Counted from the first letter of the stretch, positions 41,630 through 50,902 are shown. The stretch: DNA of 64,000 nucleotides from Lewinellaceae bacterium (GCA_020636095.1 JACJYN010000002.1:248001-312000), one strand, 5' to 3'. Made by a program: numbers and translations. The notes: a model not told the origin generated them from the sequence alone.

Positions 41630-43225
41630 CTAATACCCCGGGTTTTGTGTCCAGTCCGGGCCTAACCAGAGTAATTGCGGGATCGGGAAGACATTTCTGA
41701 ACGGTTCGGAAACAGGCTTTTCCCACCAGGCCTCATTGTATCGGCCAAAGCGGATCAGATCGGTACGGCGAGCCGTTTCCTGGAACATTTCGCGGCCGCG
41801 TTCGGCCAAAAACTCCGTCTCCGTCAAGTTGCCGTTGTAGGCTGCCACGCCTGCCCGGGCCCGTATTACATTCACATCAGGTTCGGCATCGCTCCAGTTG
41901 CCACTCTGGCGGGCTTTGGCCTCCGCCCGCGTCAGGTAAATCTCCCCCAAACGAACAATGGGGAAGTCGTTATCCATATCCGCACGGCCAAATAGCTTGA
42001 AGCTGAACTTAGCTGGGCGAGCGCCTGCTTCCCGCAGGGAGTTGGGGGCCAGCTCATTGATCCGGGGCGTATAATCCAGCTGAATATTGTCGTCATCCGA
42101 AGCGTAATCCAGAATGGCAGAGCCACTAAAGTCAAATTGAGGGCCAACGAGGAAGTTAGCCTGCTTGCGGGCATCTTCCTCTTCATAGGAGTTATAGAAC
42201 TCTTCCAGGGTAGCATAGCCATTCCAAGGCTGCTGATCCAGGTGCCAGCTCAATTGGCTGGCGTAGTGCAGGTTCATCTGCGAGAAGTTCATGCCCGTAC
42301 CGGTGGCTTCATCATACAAAACGGAAAAGATGTGTTCGGGATTGCCTTCGTTGTTAGGCGCAAAAACGGCAGCATAACCTTCCAGCTCTTCAGGATCGGA
42401 ATCCACCGCAGGGCGCTTACCCAGGTTTTTCACCTTGCAACCCTCCCCACAAAGCTGGTATACGCCGCTGTCGATAATGTAGGAAGCAGCGATCTCGGCC
42501 TTTTCCCACCTGGGCGTACCGGTATATACTTCGGCATTCAGGTACAGCCTGGCCAGCAGGCCCAGCGCGCCGTAGCGGTTCATTACGTAGGCGCTGCCGC
42601 CATCCGCCAGCAGGCTGCCGCTCAGATCCATAGAAGCGCTTACTTCCGGAATGCCCAGCGCAGCCAGCAGTTCGCTTTCCACGAAGGTAAAGACTTCTTC
42701 ACGAGAGGCCTGAGGAGGATCAGGATTCGATTCGGTAACGATTTTTACCCGGCCGTACAGGTCCAGCATGCGCCAGTAGAAGTAAGCCCGCAGGGCGCGG
42801 GCCTGAGCGGTTTCTTCCGGTTCGAGGACGCCATCACCCAACCTATCATTAACCGTACTAATGGCATTGTAAGTCTGTACAAAGGCATTGCTGACATAAG
42901 GGTGGGTAGGGGTGTAAGTATGCTGGTGCAACTGGATCAGCACCCCACCATCAAACCAGTCCTCTCCTTTAGCGCCGACCACCATTTCGTCAGAAGTGAT
43001 CTCCTGAAGGGAGTAGTAGCCACCGTGGTTAGCGGTACCGGCATTTCGAAATTCACCGTAAATGGAATATAGCCTATCCACGGGGCCACAATCACAAACG
43101 TAACCAGTGTAACCGATACGAATGTCCTCGGTAATTTCGCCCACCAGATCTTCTTCCAAATCCGTACACCCGGTTAAGCCAATAACCAGTAGGGCGCTGA
43201 TGAAGTATTTTACGAACTTTTTCAT
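41630..43225 (-). CDS. SusD/RagB family outer-membrane lipoprotein 2
   Basis: 531 residues from the ATG at 43225, which opens the lipoprotein signal MKKFVKYFISALLVIGLTGC; an upstream frame to 43258 is open but has no signal. The SusD fold is supported by the RALRAYFYWRMLDLYGRVKI TPR-like helices, YLTRAEAKARQSGNWSDAEP and the C-terminal PVSEPFRNVFPIPQ. It is strikingly similar to the SusD encoded just upstream (long identical blocks such as GIPEVSASMDLSGSLLADGG), differing most in the N-terminal 60 residues and the last 20. It probably offers an alternative lid for the same SusC-like channel. Confidence 0.92.
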   Translation of the reverse strand: MKKFVKYFISALLVIGLTGCTDLEEDLVGEITEDIRIGYTGYVCDCGPVDRLYSIYGEFRNAGTANHGGYYSLQEITSDEMVVGAKGEDWFDGGVLIQLHQHTYTPTHPYVSNAFVQTYNAISTVNDRLGDGVLEPEETAQARALRAYFYWRMLDLYGRVKIVTESNPDPPQASREEVFTFVESELLAALGIPEVSASMDLSGSLLADGGSAYVMNRYGALGLLARLYLNAEVYTGTPRWEKAEIAASYIIDSGVYQLCGEGCKVKNLGKRPAVDSDPEELEGYAAVFAPNNEGNPEHIFSVLYDEATGTGMNFSQMNLHYASQLSWHLDQQPWNGYATLEEFYNSYEEEDARKQANFLVGPQFDFSGSAILDYASDDDNIQLDYTPRINELAPNSLREAGARPAKFSFKLFGRADMDNDFPIVRLGEIYLTRAEAKARQSGNWSDAEPDVNVIRARAGVAAYNGNLTETEFLAERGREMFQETARRTDLIRFGRYNEAWWEKPVSEPFRNVFPIPQLLWLGPDWTQNPGY

Positions 43226-43274
43226 AAAAGGGAAATAGTAAATTTTTCCTTTTCCCACCCACTATCAAACAAGC

Positions 43275-43308
43275 ATCCCGGATTCTCCAACTTGGGAGAA
43301 TCCGGGAT
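43275..43308 (-). promoter_or_regulatory. perfect 14-bp stem-loop between the two SusD genes
   Basis: ATCCCGGATTCTCC (43275-43288), a 6-nt loop, then GGAGAATCCGGGAT (43295-43308). On the transcribed strand it follows the stop of the first SusD by about 27 nt and is not followed by a T-run. It is therefore more like an RNA-processing or 3'-protecting hairpin that sets the ratio of SusC/SusD1 to the downstream genes than an efficient intrinsic terminator. Confidence 0.7.
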
Positions 43309-43335
43309 TGCTATTATTTCAGGAAATACAAGAAA

Positions 43336-44934
43336 TTAGTATCCTGGATTCTGCGTCAAGCCGGTACCGGCATTGATCTGCTCCTGTGGAATGGGGAAGA
43401 CGTTTCTGAAGGGTTCAGAAGCGGGCTTCTCCCACCAGGTGCCATTGTACTTACCAAAGCGGATCAGGTCAGTACGACGGGAAGTTTCCTGGAACATTTC
43501 GCGGCCTCTTTCCGCCAGGAATTCGTCCCCGGTCAGGTTGCCATTGTATTCCGATACGCCGGCGCGGGCACGCAGTACGTTCACATCAGCCTCGGCATCG
43601 GTCCAGTTGCCACTTTGACGGGCCCTGGCTTCGCCGCGGATCAGGTACACCTCACCCAGGCGGACAATGGGAAAGTCGTTGTCCATTTCGGCACGGCCTA
43701 ACAATTTGAAGCTGAACTTGGAAGGGCGAGCACCCGCTTCCCGCAGGGAGTTGGGGGCCAGTTCGTTGATCGCGGGGGTATAGTTCAACTGGATGTCATC
43801 GTCATCAGAAGCGAAATCCAGGATCGCGGAGCCACTGAAGTCCAGCTGCGGGCCTACGATGAAGTTATTCGCCTTACGCTTATCACCCGCTTCGTATGAG
43901 TTATAGAACTCTTCCAGGGTAGCGTAACCATTCCAGGGCTGCTCGTTCAGGTTCCAGGTAAACTGGCTGGAGTAGTGGAGGTTCATTTGCGAGAAGTTCA
44001 TGCCCGTACCGGAAACCTCATCGTACAATACCGAGAAGATGTGTTCGGGGTTACCTTCGTTGTTGGCTGCAAATACCGCGGCATATCCTTCCAGATTGAC
44101 CGGATCGGATTCAACCTTGGGCCTTTTACCCAGGTTTTTCACTGTACAACCAACGCCGCAAAGCTGGTATACGCCGCTATCAATAATGTAGGAAGCAGCG
44201 ATCTCCGCTTTATCATACATAGCAGTACCGACATATACCTCAGCGTTCAGATACAGCTTGGCCAGCAGGCCCAGCGCACCATAGCGGTTCATTACGTAGG
44301 CGCTGCCGCCGTCCGCCAGCAGGCTGCCGCTCAGATCCATTGAGGCGCTTACTTCCGGAATACCCAGGGCAGCCAGCAGTTCGTCTTCAACGAAGTTGAA
44401 AACATCTGCCCGGGTAGCCTGGGGAGGATCTGTATTCGTCTCGGTAACAATTTTTACGCGGCCGTACAGATCCAGCAGGCGGTAGTAGAAGTAGGCGCGC
44501 AAAGCGCGGGCCTGAGCGGTTTCTTCCGAACTCAGCGTACCGGCTCCCAGCTTATCGTTAACCGTACCAATGGCATTGTAAGTGCCCGTCCAGGCATTAT
44601 TCACGAAATCGTGGGTGGGGGTATAAGTATGCTGGTGCAACTGGATCAGGATACCACCGTCGAACCAGTCCCCGCCTTTCGCGGCGATACACATTTCGTC
44701 GGAAGTAATCTCCTGAATGGAGTAGTAGCTACTGTGATTAGCCGTACCGGCATTTCTCAGTTCGGCATAAGCGGCCGTCAGTTCACCGCCGCCGCCGGTG
44801 TCACCGCCGGTATCGATACCGGCTACTGTAATTTCTTTGGTAATATCCCCGACCAAATCCTCTTCCAGATCAGTGCAGGCTGCCATCAGCAAGGCCAGGC
44901 AGGAGAACATGAAATACTTTAAAAATTTATCCAT
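43336..44934 (-). CDS. SusD/RagB family outer-membrane lipoprotein 1
   Basis: 532 residues; lipobox in MDKFLKYFMFSCLALLMAAC. A Gly-rich insert (GIDTGGDTGGGGELTAAYAE) near residue 45 is absent from the second copy. SusD helices RALRAYFYYRLLDLYGRVKI and YLIRGEARARQSGNWTDAEA are present, and the C-terminal EPFRNVFPIPQEQINAGTGL is the canonical SusD ending. It starts 22 bp after the SusC-like gene, the usual SusC-SusD order. Together they should form a lidded TonB-dependent importer; the ligand may be a glycan, peptide or other polymer, and no glycoside hydrolase is encoded nearby to identify it. Confidence 0.93.
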   Translation of the reverse strand: MDKFLKYFMFSCLALLMAACTDLEEDLVGDITKEITVAGIDTGGDTGGGGELTAAYAELRNAGTANHSSYYSIQEITSDEMCIAAKGGDWFDGGILIQLHQHTYTPTHDFVNNAWTGTYNAIGTVNDKLGAGTLSSEETAQARALRAYFYYRLLDLYGRVKIVTETNTDPPQATRADVFNFVEDELLAALGIPEVSASMDLSGSLLADGGSAYVMNRYGALGLLAKLYLNAEVYVGTAMYDKAEIAASYIIDSGVYQLCGVGCTVKNLGKRPKVESDPVNLEGYAAVFAANNEGNPEHIFSVLYDEVSGTGMNFSQMNLHYSSQFTWNLNEQPWNGYATLEEFYNSYEAGDKRKANNFIVGPQLDFSGSAILDFASDDDDIQLNYTPAINELAPNSLREAGARPSKFSFKLLGRAEMDNDFPIVRLGEVYLIRGEARARQSGNWTDAEADVNVLRARAGVSEYNGNLTGDEFLAERGREMFQETSRRTDLIRFGKYNGTWWEKPASEPFRNVFPIPQEQINAGTGLTQNPGY

Positions 44935-44956
44935 TTTTATACTACTTTTAGTCTGA

Positions 44957-47953
44957 TTAGAAATTAAGTTTCAACCCGAAAGTAACCGTCCGCGATGCAA
45001 AATAGTTGTAGCGGCGGTCGATACCGGGGCTAAGTACATCCGGGTTGGAGAAATCAATATCCGCCCCATTATCCGGCGCACCATAATCAATGAGAGACGG
45101 TTCAGGGTCAGAGCCGGTGTAATTGGTAATGACGAACAGGTTCTGGCCAGTCAAAGATACCGTTATACCACGAATAGCGCTGTTGCCGCCAAAGCTGAAG
45201 CTGCGGGCAATCGTCAGGTTATCCAGCTTGAAGAAGTCGGCCTTCTCGACGTACAGCGAGCTGAATTGAGCGGAAGTAAGCCCGGGAACGCGCAGATCGG
45301 TATTGACGTAGTTGTAGGAAGACTGAGTGGAGATCACCGGCTCGTAGAAAGCCCGGAAAGTGTTCACCAGGCTGTGGCCGAATGCCCCGCGGAAGAAAGC
45401 ATTGACGGACCATTTGCCCAAAGTCAATTGGTTGGTCCAACCAATTTCCAGATCGGGAATACCGTTCCCCAATACATCGAAGTCGGCATTGTCATCCAAA
45501 GCATTATCCTGTTGAGAGACCACCATCCCGTCGCCGTTCAGGTCTACGAAGGTAGGTGCACCTTCCGCGTTAACGCCCTCGAACACAGGGCCCCAGATTT
45601 GGCCGATTTCCTGGCCTTCCGCTACGAGGATCATATTGGTGCCGTTCTGGCCGGGAGCACCGAGGTTGGCCCGTACTTCTTTCGGAATGACGTATTCTTC
45701 CAGCGTCGTCTTGTAAGTACTTAACACCACGCCGGTGGTCCAGTTCACTTTACCGCTGTTCAGTACATCGTACCCAAGCGTCAGTTCCAGGCCTTGAGTG
45801 TTGAGCTTACCGGCATTTTCGAAGCGCCGATCCACCTGGAAGATCGCGGCATCAACCGTTCTCTCCAGAATGAAGTCAGAAATATCGCGGTTGTAGAGAT
45901 CGAGGGTAGCATTGAAGCGGCCCATACCAAACTCAACACCCAGGTTCAACTCGGCCTTCTCTTCCCACTTCAGGTCGGGGTTAGCGGCGCGAATCAACTC
46001 AGTGGACACACTGCCGTCATCGCCGTTAACAATCTGACGAATAGGCTGAGACAATCCATTCTGTCCAGGCAACGCCCCGGTCACACCGTAGCCAAGCCTT
46101 ACTTTTAACTGGTCTACGTTGTTGATGGCGAGGTATCGGTTCAGGTTGACGCCCACACCAAAGGCCGGGAAAATACCCCAGCGGTTATCCGCGCCCAATT
46201 TGGTAGACCCCTCACGGCGTACGGAAGCGTTCACGAAAATAGCATTGTCAAACGTAGCGTTAGCTCTGGCGAAAAAGGCAATGATCTTCTCATCGGGAGA
46301 AGCATCGCTGTTGGCAGTAATGAACCCAGCATTCTGCAAATCCTGAGAAGCTTCGATGATGTTACTGAAATCCTGCGAATTGTCAGGGAAGTCACCGAGC
46401 CGCAGGGTATTGCTCTCGAAATTGTTCTGCTGATAAGAATAACCAGCCGTAAGGGTCAGGTCGGTATTACCGAAGTTGTTCAGATAAGTACCATACCCTT
46501 CGTAAAGCTTGAAGCTGGTGTTCTCATTGTAGAAATCAGCGCGGCCTTTACGCGTCGGGCTGGTGGCATTACCCCGGAACAGGGATGTAGTGGGATAATA
46601 CTGGCGATTATCGACCGTCGTATTCTGTTGCGCGATCCGTCCGGTAATCGAAAAGTTGTCGGTAACCTGGTAAGCCAACCGAGCGCCATAGGTAATCTCG
46701 TTGCGCTTGCCGTCATTGCGGTTTTGATTGACAATGGCAACCGGATTGAAGCTGTCGAACAAACCAAGCGTCTCGAAGAACCCGCCGTACTGCTCGCTGG
46801 CGAAGGAGAACGGAGCATCCGCACCATTAACCGGAGCGGTCGGGTTGTACAACACAGCGTAACGCAATCCTTCCCGGAAGCCGAAATCAGATTTGCGATT
46901 CGTGAAAGACGAATTGAAATCGAGTGATACGCGGTCATTGAACGCTTTGGTGGAGAAGTTCAAACGGGCGTTGAACTGCTCAAAACCGGAATTGTCCAGA
47001 ATGCCGTCTACATTACGATAGTTTCCGGAAATGCGGTAACTGGTGTTGCCGGCGCCGCCGGCGGCGGCCAGGCTGTGAACGTTGTTGACCCCGGTGCGGG
47101 TTACCTCTTTGATCCAATCGGTATTAGACCCCAGGTCGGTACCCCCCGTGGCCAGAAAATCCTCTCTACCCATAACCGGTACACTGTTGAAAGCAGTAGA
47201 AGCTCCCACCTGGCCATTGTAGGTGAACTGCACCTTGCCAGCCTCCTTGCTACCGGTACGAGTCGTAATCAGGATTACTCCGGATGAACCACGAGAGCCG
47301 TAAATAGCGGCGGCAGAGCCGTCCTTCAGAACGCTCATGCTTTCGATGTCGTTCGGGTCAACGTTATCCAGGGATGCCCCGATGATACCATCCACGACCA
47401 CCAGAGGCTCGGCGTTGGCGCCAACCGTAGAAATCCCCCGCAGGCGGATAACACTGTTCTGGCCATTAGGGTCGCCGCCCCGATTGTAAACCTGCAGGCC
47501 GGCTACTTTTCCTTGTAGTAGTTGCGCGGGGTCAGTGATAGGGCCCTGGTTGAAATCCTCGGCATTAACGGAGGTAACAGAAGAGGTAATTTCCTTCTCC
47601 TTTTGAGTACCATAACCGATCACCACTACCTCATCCAGCACCTCTCCAGCGGAAAGGGCTAAATCGATAGTGGTCTGGCTACCGATCTCAACCCGTTGAG
47701 AAGCATAACCGGTATAGGAAAACTCGAGGGTAGTGGCATCGGCGGAAACATTCACAGAGTAGTTTCCATCGAAATCGGTAATAGTTCCTGTGCTTGTGCC
47801 TACGACCAGGATATTCGCACCGATCAGGGGCTCCCCGGACTCGGCGTCCGTCACGGTGCCCGTGATGGTGCGCTGTGCATAGGCGAAGTTGCTCAAGCCG
47901 AGCACTGCCAACAACAACAGCAGTTTAGTCACATAGTCGACGTTAAGTTTCAT
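44957..47953 (-). CDS. SusC/RagA family TonB-dependent outer-membrane receptor
   Basis: 998 residues. Signal peptide (ending NFAYAQ), then a carboxypeptidase-D regulatory-like domain (RTITGTVTDAESGEPLIGAN), the TonB-box region (EVLDEVVVIGYGTQKEKEIT), a plug with the SusC signatures LLQGKVAGLQVYNRGGDPNG and SVLKDGSAAAIYGSRGSSGV, and a beta barrel ending in YNYFASRTVTFGLKLNF with a terminal Phe. It imports a substrate across the outer membrane using the proton motive force through TonB. It is the first gene of the minus-strand block. The 387-bp upstream gap separates it from the divergent retropepsin gene. Confidence 0.95.
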   Translation of the reverse strand: MKLNVDYVTKLLLLLAVLGLSNFAYAQRTITGTVTDAESGEPLIGANILVVGTSTGTITDFDGNYSVNVSADATTLEFSYTGYASQRVEIGSQTTIDLALSAGEVLDEVVVIGYGTQKEKEITSSVTSVNAEDFNQGPITDPAQLLQGKVAGLQVYNRGGDPNGQNSVIRLRGISTVGANAEPLVVVDGIIGASLDNVDPNDIESMSVLKDGSAAAIYGSRGSSGVILITTRTGSKEAGKVQFTYNGQVGASTAFNSVPVMGREDFLATGGTDLGSNTDWIKEVTRTGVNNVHSLAAAGGAGNTSYRISGNYRNVDGILDNSGFEQFNARLNFSTKAFNDRVSLDFNSSFTNRKSDFGFREGLRYAVLYNPTAPVNGADAPFSFASEQYGGFFETLGLFDSFNPVAIVNQNRNDGKRNEITYGARLAYQVTDNFSITGRIAQQNTTVDNRQYYPTTSLFRGNATSPTRKGRADFYNENTSFKLYEGYGTYLNNFGNTDLTLTAGYSYQQNNFESNTLRLGDFPDNSQDFSNIIEASQDLQNAGFITANSDASPDEKIIAFFARANATFDNAIFVNASVRREGSTKLGADNRWGIFPAFGVGVNLNRYLAINNVDQLKVRLGYGVTGALPGQNGLSQPIRQIVNGDDGSVSTELIRAANPDLKWEEKAELNLGVEFGMGRFNATLDLYNRDISDFILERTVDAAIFQVDRRFENAGKLNTQGLELTLGYDVLNSGKVNWTTGVVLSTYKTTLEEYVIPKEVRANLGAPGQNGTNMILVAEGQEIGQIWGPVFEGVNAEGAPTFVDLNGDGMVVSQQDNALDDNADFDVLGNGIPDLEIGWTNQLTLGKWSVNAFFRGAFGHSLVNTFRAFYEPVISTQSSYNYVNTDLRVPGLTSAQFSSLYVEKADFFKLDNLTIARSFSFGGNSAIRGITVSLTGQNLFVITNYTGSDPEPSLIDYGAPDNGADIDFSNPDVLSPGIDRRYNYFASRTVTFGLKLNF

Positions 47954-48340
47954 ACATTACTTAGATTTAGTTAGTAAAAATAAACTTTCGTTTGGATGAA
48001 TAGCGGCTGACGAGCCCCTCTACAGGCGAATCGCCAGCTTTAGCTTCTAAAGTCGCATGGGATTACGAAATACTGTACTAACTTGTGAAACAATTGACTT
48101 TCAGGCCTTTTGCGGAATGAACTTGAGAAATAAACCAAATGTGTTTATTTAACACTAACTATGATGTAAAAGTCCAAAATTAGTCTGAAAAAACCAAAAT
48201 TTGGCGAACAGTTTTTTTTTATTTGGACATAAACAAAATTATATTGGGGCTTAGAAAATAAAGGGGCATCAAAGGAACGTTGGCAGAGGGCTTCCCGCTG
48301 CCTGAAGGGCCTGACAAAATCACTCACTTTAAACCCGGCT
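47954..48340. promoter_or_regulatory. 387-bp divergent promoter region between SusC and the retropepsin gene
   Basis: The region is AT-rich, with several T- and A-runs (a T8 run near 48212-48219). It should hold the promoters of both divergent genes, but I found no sequence that fits TTTG-N19-TAnnTTTG well on either strand. No sigma/anti-sigma genes, SusR-like regulator or hybrid two-component gene is adjacent, so control of the uptake block must come from elsewhere. Confidence 0.4.
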
Positions 48341-49570
48341 ATGAAGCGGCTGACACACGCCATTATATTGTTTTTCACACTCCTATCTACCGCGCCCGCC
48401 CAAATGCTGGACATGGAAATCCAGCGCGGCCTGCGGCGGATTGACATCCCGTTCGATTATGTCAATGGCTTTATCATTGTGAATATCACCTTTGACCAGG
48501 CCTTTCCGTTGCGCTTTATTTTTGATACGGGAGCAGAGCACACCATCCTTTCCAAAAGAGAGATCACCGACCTGCTCAATGTCAATTACCTGCGGCGTTT
48601 CCCCATTATCGGAGCTGACCTCAGCAAAGAACTCTACGCCTACCTCGTGCAGGGTATTGAAATAAAAGTAGGAAACATTATTGCCAAAAACCGCTCCGTC
48701 CTCGTACTGGAAGAAGACTATTTTCGCTTCGAAGAATACGCCGGTATTGATGTACAAGGCATCCTGGGTTCTGATTTTTTTCGCCGGTTTGTAGTTAAGA
48801 TCAACTACAGTCGACATGTCATTTCTCTCTACGACCCCCAATACTGGGAGCCGCCGGGCAAGGCCTATGTCCGGGTGCCCATTGAAGTCAACCGAAACAA
48901 ACCTTATATTTCGGCAAGGGTGCAGTTTCACAAAGACACGACCCTTCAACTTCGCCTTTTGATCGACTCCGGCGCCAGCCTGGCCTTGCTGCTCAACACG
49001 GACTCCCATCCGGGCCTGGAACTGCCCGAACAGGTGATCCCCAGCAACCTGGGCGCGGGCCTGGGCGGGTTCATTCAGGGTTATATGGGAAGGATAGAAG
49101 AGCTCGGCCTGCAGTCCTTTACTTTCAGGGAAGTGATCTCCCAATTTCAGGACGCTTCCTTTTTTGTGGATACCACTTACAGCGCCGGCCGCAATGGCAT
49201 CATCGGCAATGACGTCCTGAGCCGTTTTACCATTATTATCGATTACAATAAGGAGCAAGCTTATTTCGAACCCAACCGAAGTTACAATGACGAGTTCGAA
49301 TACGACCGCAGCGGTTTGTTCCTGGCCGCTACAGGCGCCGGACTGAACAAATATATTGTTTACGGTGTCATCCCGGGAAGCCCCGCTGCCTCTGCTGGTA
49401 TCCTTACCGGTGATGAGATTGTCAAAGTCAACTGCTGGCCGGCCAGTTTTTTTTCGCTGGCAGGCATCAGCCGGAAATTTCAGAAAAAGCCCGGAACTAA
49501 AGTCCGCGTCAAAGTCAAACGCGGAAACGAACGCATAAAGGCTTCTTTTTACCTGAGGGATCTTATTTGA
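48341..49570 (+). CDS. exported retropepsin-like aspartic protease with C-terminal PDZ domain
   Basis: 409 residues with a signal peptide (MKRLTHAIILFFTLLSTAPA). Two retropepsin-type half-sites are seen in the one chain: FIFDTGAEHTILSK near residue 60 and LLIDSGASLALLLN near 205, each followed by the hydrophobic flap-side strands GIDVQGILGSDFFRRFVVKI and GRNGIIGNDVLSRFTIIIDY. A PDZ domain (VYGVIPGSPAASAGILTGDE) occupies the last 90 residues. This doubled aspartyl protease plus PDZ layout is common in Bacteroidota, but the natural substrates are unknown. Divergent from the SusC block. Confidence 0.85.
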   Translation: MKRLTHAIILFFTLLSTAPAQMLDMEIQRGLRRIDIPFDYVNGFIIVNITFDQAFPLRFIFDTGAEHTILSKREITDLLNVNYLRRFPIIGADLSKELYAYLVQGIEIKVGNIIAKNRSVLVLEEDYFRFEEYAGIDVQGILGSDFFRRFVVKINYSRHVISLYDPQYWEPPGKAYVRVPIEVNRNKPYISARVQFHKDTTLQLRLLIDSGASLALLLNTDSHPGLELPEQVIPSNLGAGLGGFIQGYMGRIEELGLQSFTFREVISQFQDASFFVDTTYSAGRNGIIGNDVLSRFTIIIDYNKEQAYFEPNRSYNDEFEYDRSGLFLAATGAGLNKYIVYGVIPGSPAASAGILTGDEIVKVNCWPASFFSLAGISRKFQKKPGTKVRVKVKRGNERIKASFYLRDLI

Positions 49571-50163
49571 CCTTAGGGGGGCGGAGGGCGGAGTTCGCAG
49601 GGGCGGAGTTCGCTGTTCGCAGGGTGCCGAATACTGGACTCCGCCGTTCGCAGGTTCGCGGTTCGCAGGGTGTTCTTCCGGATTTCGGACTCCGCAGGTT
49701 AGCCGAACTCCGAATACCGGACTCCGCCGTTCGCAGGTTCGCTATTCGCTGTTCGCAGGGTGTTCTTCCGGATTTCGGACTCCGCAGGTTCGCCGAACTC
49801 CGAATACCGAACTCCGAATACCGAATACCGAACTCCGAATACTGGACTCCGCCGTTCGCAGGTTCGCTATTCGCTGTTCGCAGGGTGTTCTTCCGGATTT
49901 CGGACTCCGCAGGTTCGCCGAACTCCGAATACCGAATACCGAACTCCGAATACCGGACTCCGCCGTTCGCAGGTTCGCAATTCGCTGTTCGCAGGGTGTT
50001 CTTCCGGATTTCGGACTCCGCCGTTCGCAGGTTCGCTATTCGCTGTTCGCTGTTCGCAGGGTGCCGAATACCGGACTCCGCCGTTCGCAGGTTCGCGGTT
50101 CGCAGGGTGTTCTTCCGGATTTCGGACTCCGCAGGGTGGCCGAATACCGAATACCGAACTCCA
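49571..50163. repeat. 593-bp array of GTTCGCAGG / CTCCGAATACC repeats
   Basis: The 35-bp module GTTCGCAGGGTGTTCTTCCG-GATTTCGGACTCCGC begins at 49661, 49751, 49876, 49987 and 50098 (spacings 90, 125, 111, 111 bp). Between modules are variable numbers of CCGCCGTTCGCAGGTTCGC and AACTCCGAATACCGAATACC units. Long open frames cross it on both strands (about 200 codons each), but they only reflect the repeat and stop-free composition and encode low-complexity peptides; I do not call them genes. It starts right after the retropepsin stop. Related words fill copy 1 of the inverted-repeat element (6084-6120). From 50164 to 50377 the sequence is AT-rich leader. Confidence 0.85.
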
Positions 50164-50377
50164 GCCTCCCAATAGCCATATTTTTTTCTACACAAACCTT
50201 ATCCCCTACTATTCTTCCTTCAAACAAAACAATAAGCCAATCACAATCGTTAGTCATTATTTTAGAATAATATTTTGCTATAACCGTTACTCAAGCAACA
50301 CTTCTTCAAACATAAGCTCTGCTTATTCGTTTTATTAAACGGTTTGTGCAGAAACTAAAACACCATACACATACACA

Positions 50378-50902
50378 ATGGAGATCAAGATTTATACGCC
50401 ATTTGAACCGGCCACCCTCACCGAAAAGAATAAAATTGCCGACTTCCTCTTTGAGCATCTCGATCAATATGGAGACAAACGGGAAGACATTTTGCGGGCA
50501 TTGGAATATGCTTTGAAAGAAACTGCCTCCCACGGCGGATACATCGTCACCGGGTTTCGCAAAGAGAAGATTGTCGGGGCGGTGGTGATCAATCAAACCG
50601 GTATGAAAGGTTATATCCCCGAAAATATCCTGGTTTATATAGCCGTCGATGGTGGGCGCCGGGGGGAAGGTATTGGTAAAAAACTCATGAAAAAGGCCAT
50701 TGCGTTGGCCAATGGGGACATTGCCCTGCACGTAGAACCGGACAACCCTGCCCGCAACCTGTATGAAAAGCTTGGCTTCACCAATAAGTACCTCGAAATG
50801 AGGCTTAAAAACCCCGCCCCGGCTACCGTTCCAGTGTTGGACAAAAGTCGGAAACCGGACACGAGCGAAGCGACTGACGGAGTAAACCGGAAGTCGGAAT
50901 AG
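50378..50902 (+). CDS. GNAT family N-acetyltransferase with a tail supplied by a repeat element
   Basis: 174 residues. The GNAT fold is given by GGYIVTGFRKEKIVGAVVIN, the acetyl-CoA motif AVDGGRRGEGIGKKLMKKAI and LHVEPDNPARNLYEKLGFTN. The domain ends at about residue 148 (YLEMRLKNPAP). The last 26 residues (ATVPVLDKSRKPDTSEATDG...) are encoded by the inverted-repeat element at 50821-50960, which also provides the stop. Joining the C-rich flanks without the element would stop the protein at KNPAPP or KNPAPPP. Substrate unknown; the fold itself should be unaffected. Confidence 0.82.
   Translation: MEIKIYTPFEPATLTEKNKIADFLFEHLDQYGDKREDILRALEYALKETASHGGYIVTGFRKEKIVGAVVINQTGMKGYIPENILVYIAVDGGRRGEGIGKKLMKKAIALANGDIALHVEPDNPARNLYEKLGFTNKYLEMRLKNPAPATVPVLDKSRKPDTSEATDGVNRKSE

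Noticed and set aside
30078..46938. Many long antisense frames opposite the FG-GAP, SusD and SusC genes
   Set aside because: The GC-rich, Asp/Asn/Gly-rich coding strand produces stop-poor antisense frames; none has a recognisable domain, while the sense frames do.
47954..48340. Possible -33/-7 promoter TTG...TATTTCG upstream of SusC
   Set aside because: The -7 match to TAnnTTTG is poor and the region is AT-rich, so such half-matches are expected by chance.
49571..50163. Possible CRISPR array
   Set aside because: Modules recur at uneven spacing and the intervening segments are themselves repeats, not unique spacers; there are no cas genes in the window.
49563..50195. Open frames of about 200 codons on both strands through the repeat array
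   Set aside because: They encode only low-complexity repeats (SEIRKNTLRTAN and PDFGLRR types) in several overlapping phases, with no start signals, and arise because the repeat units lack stop codons.
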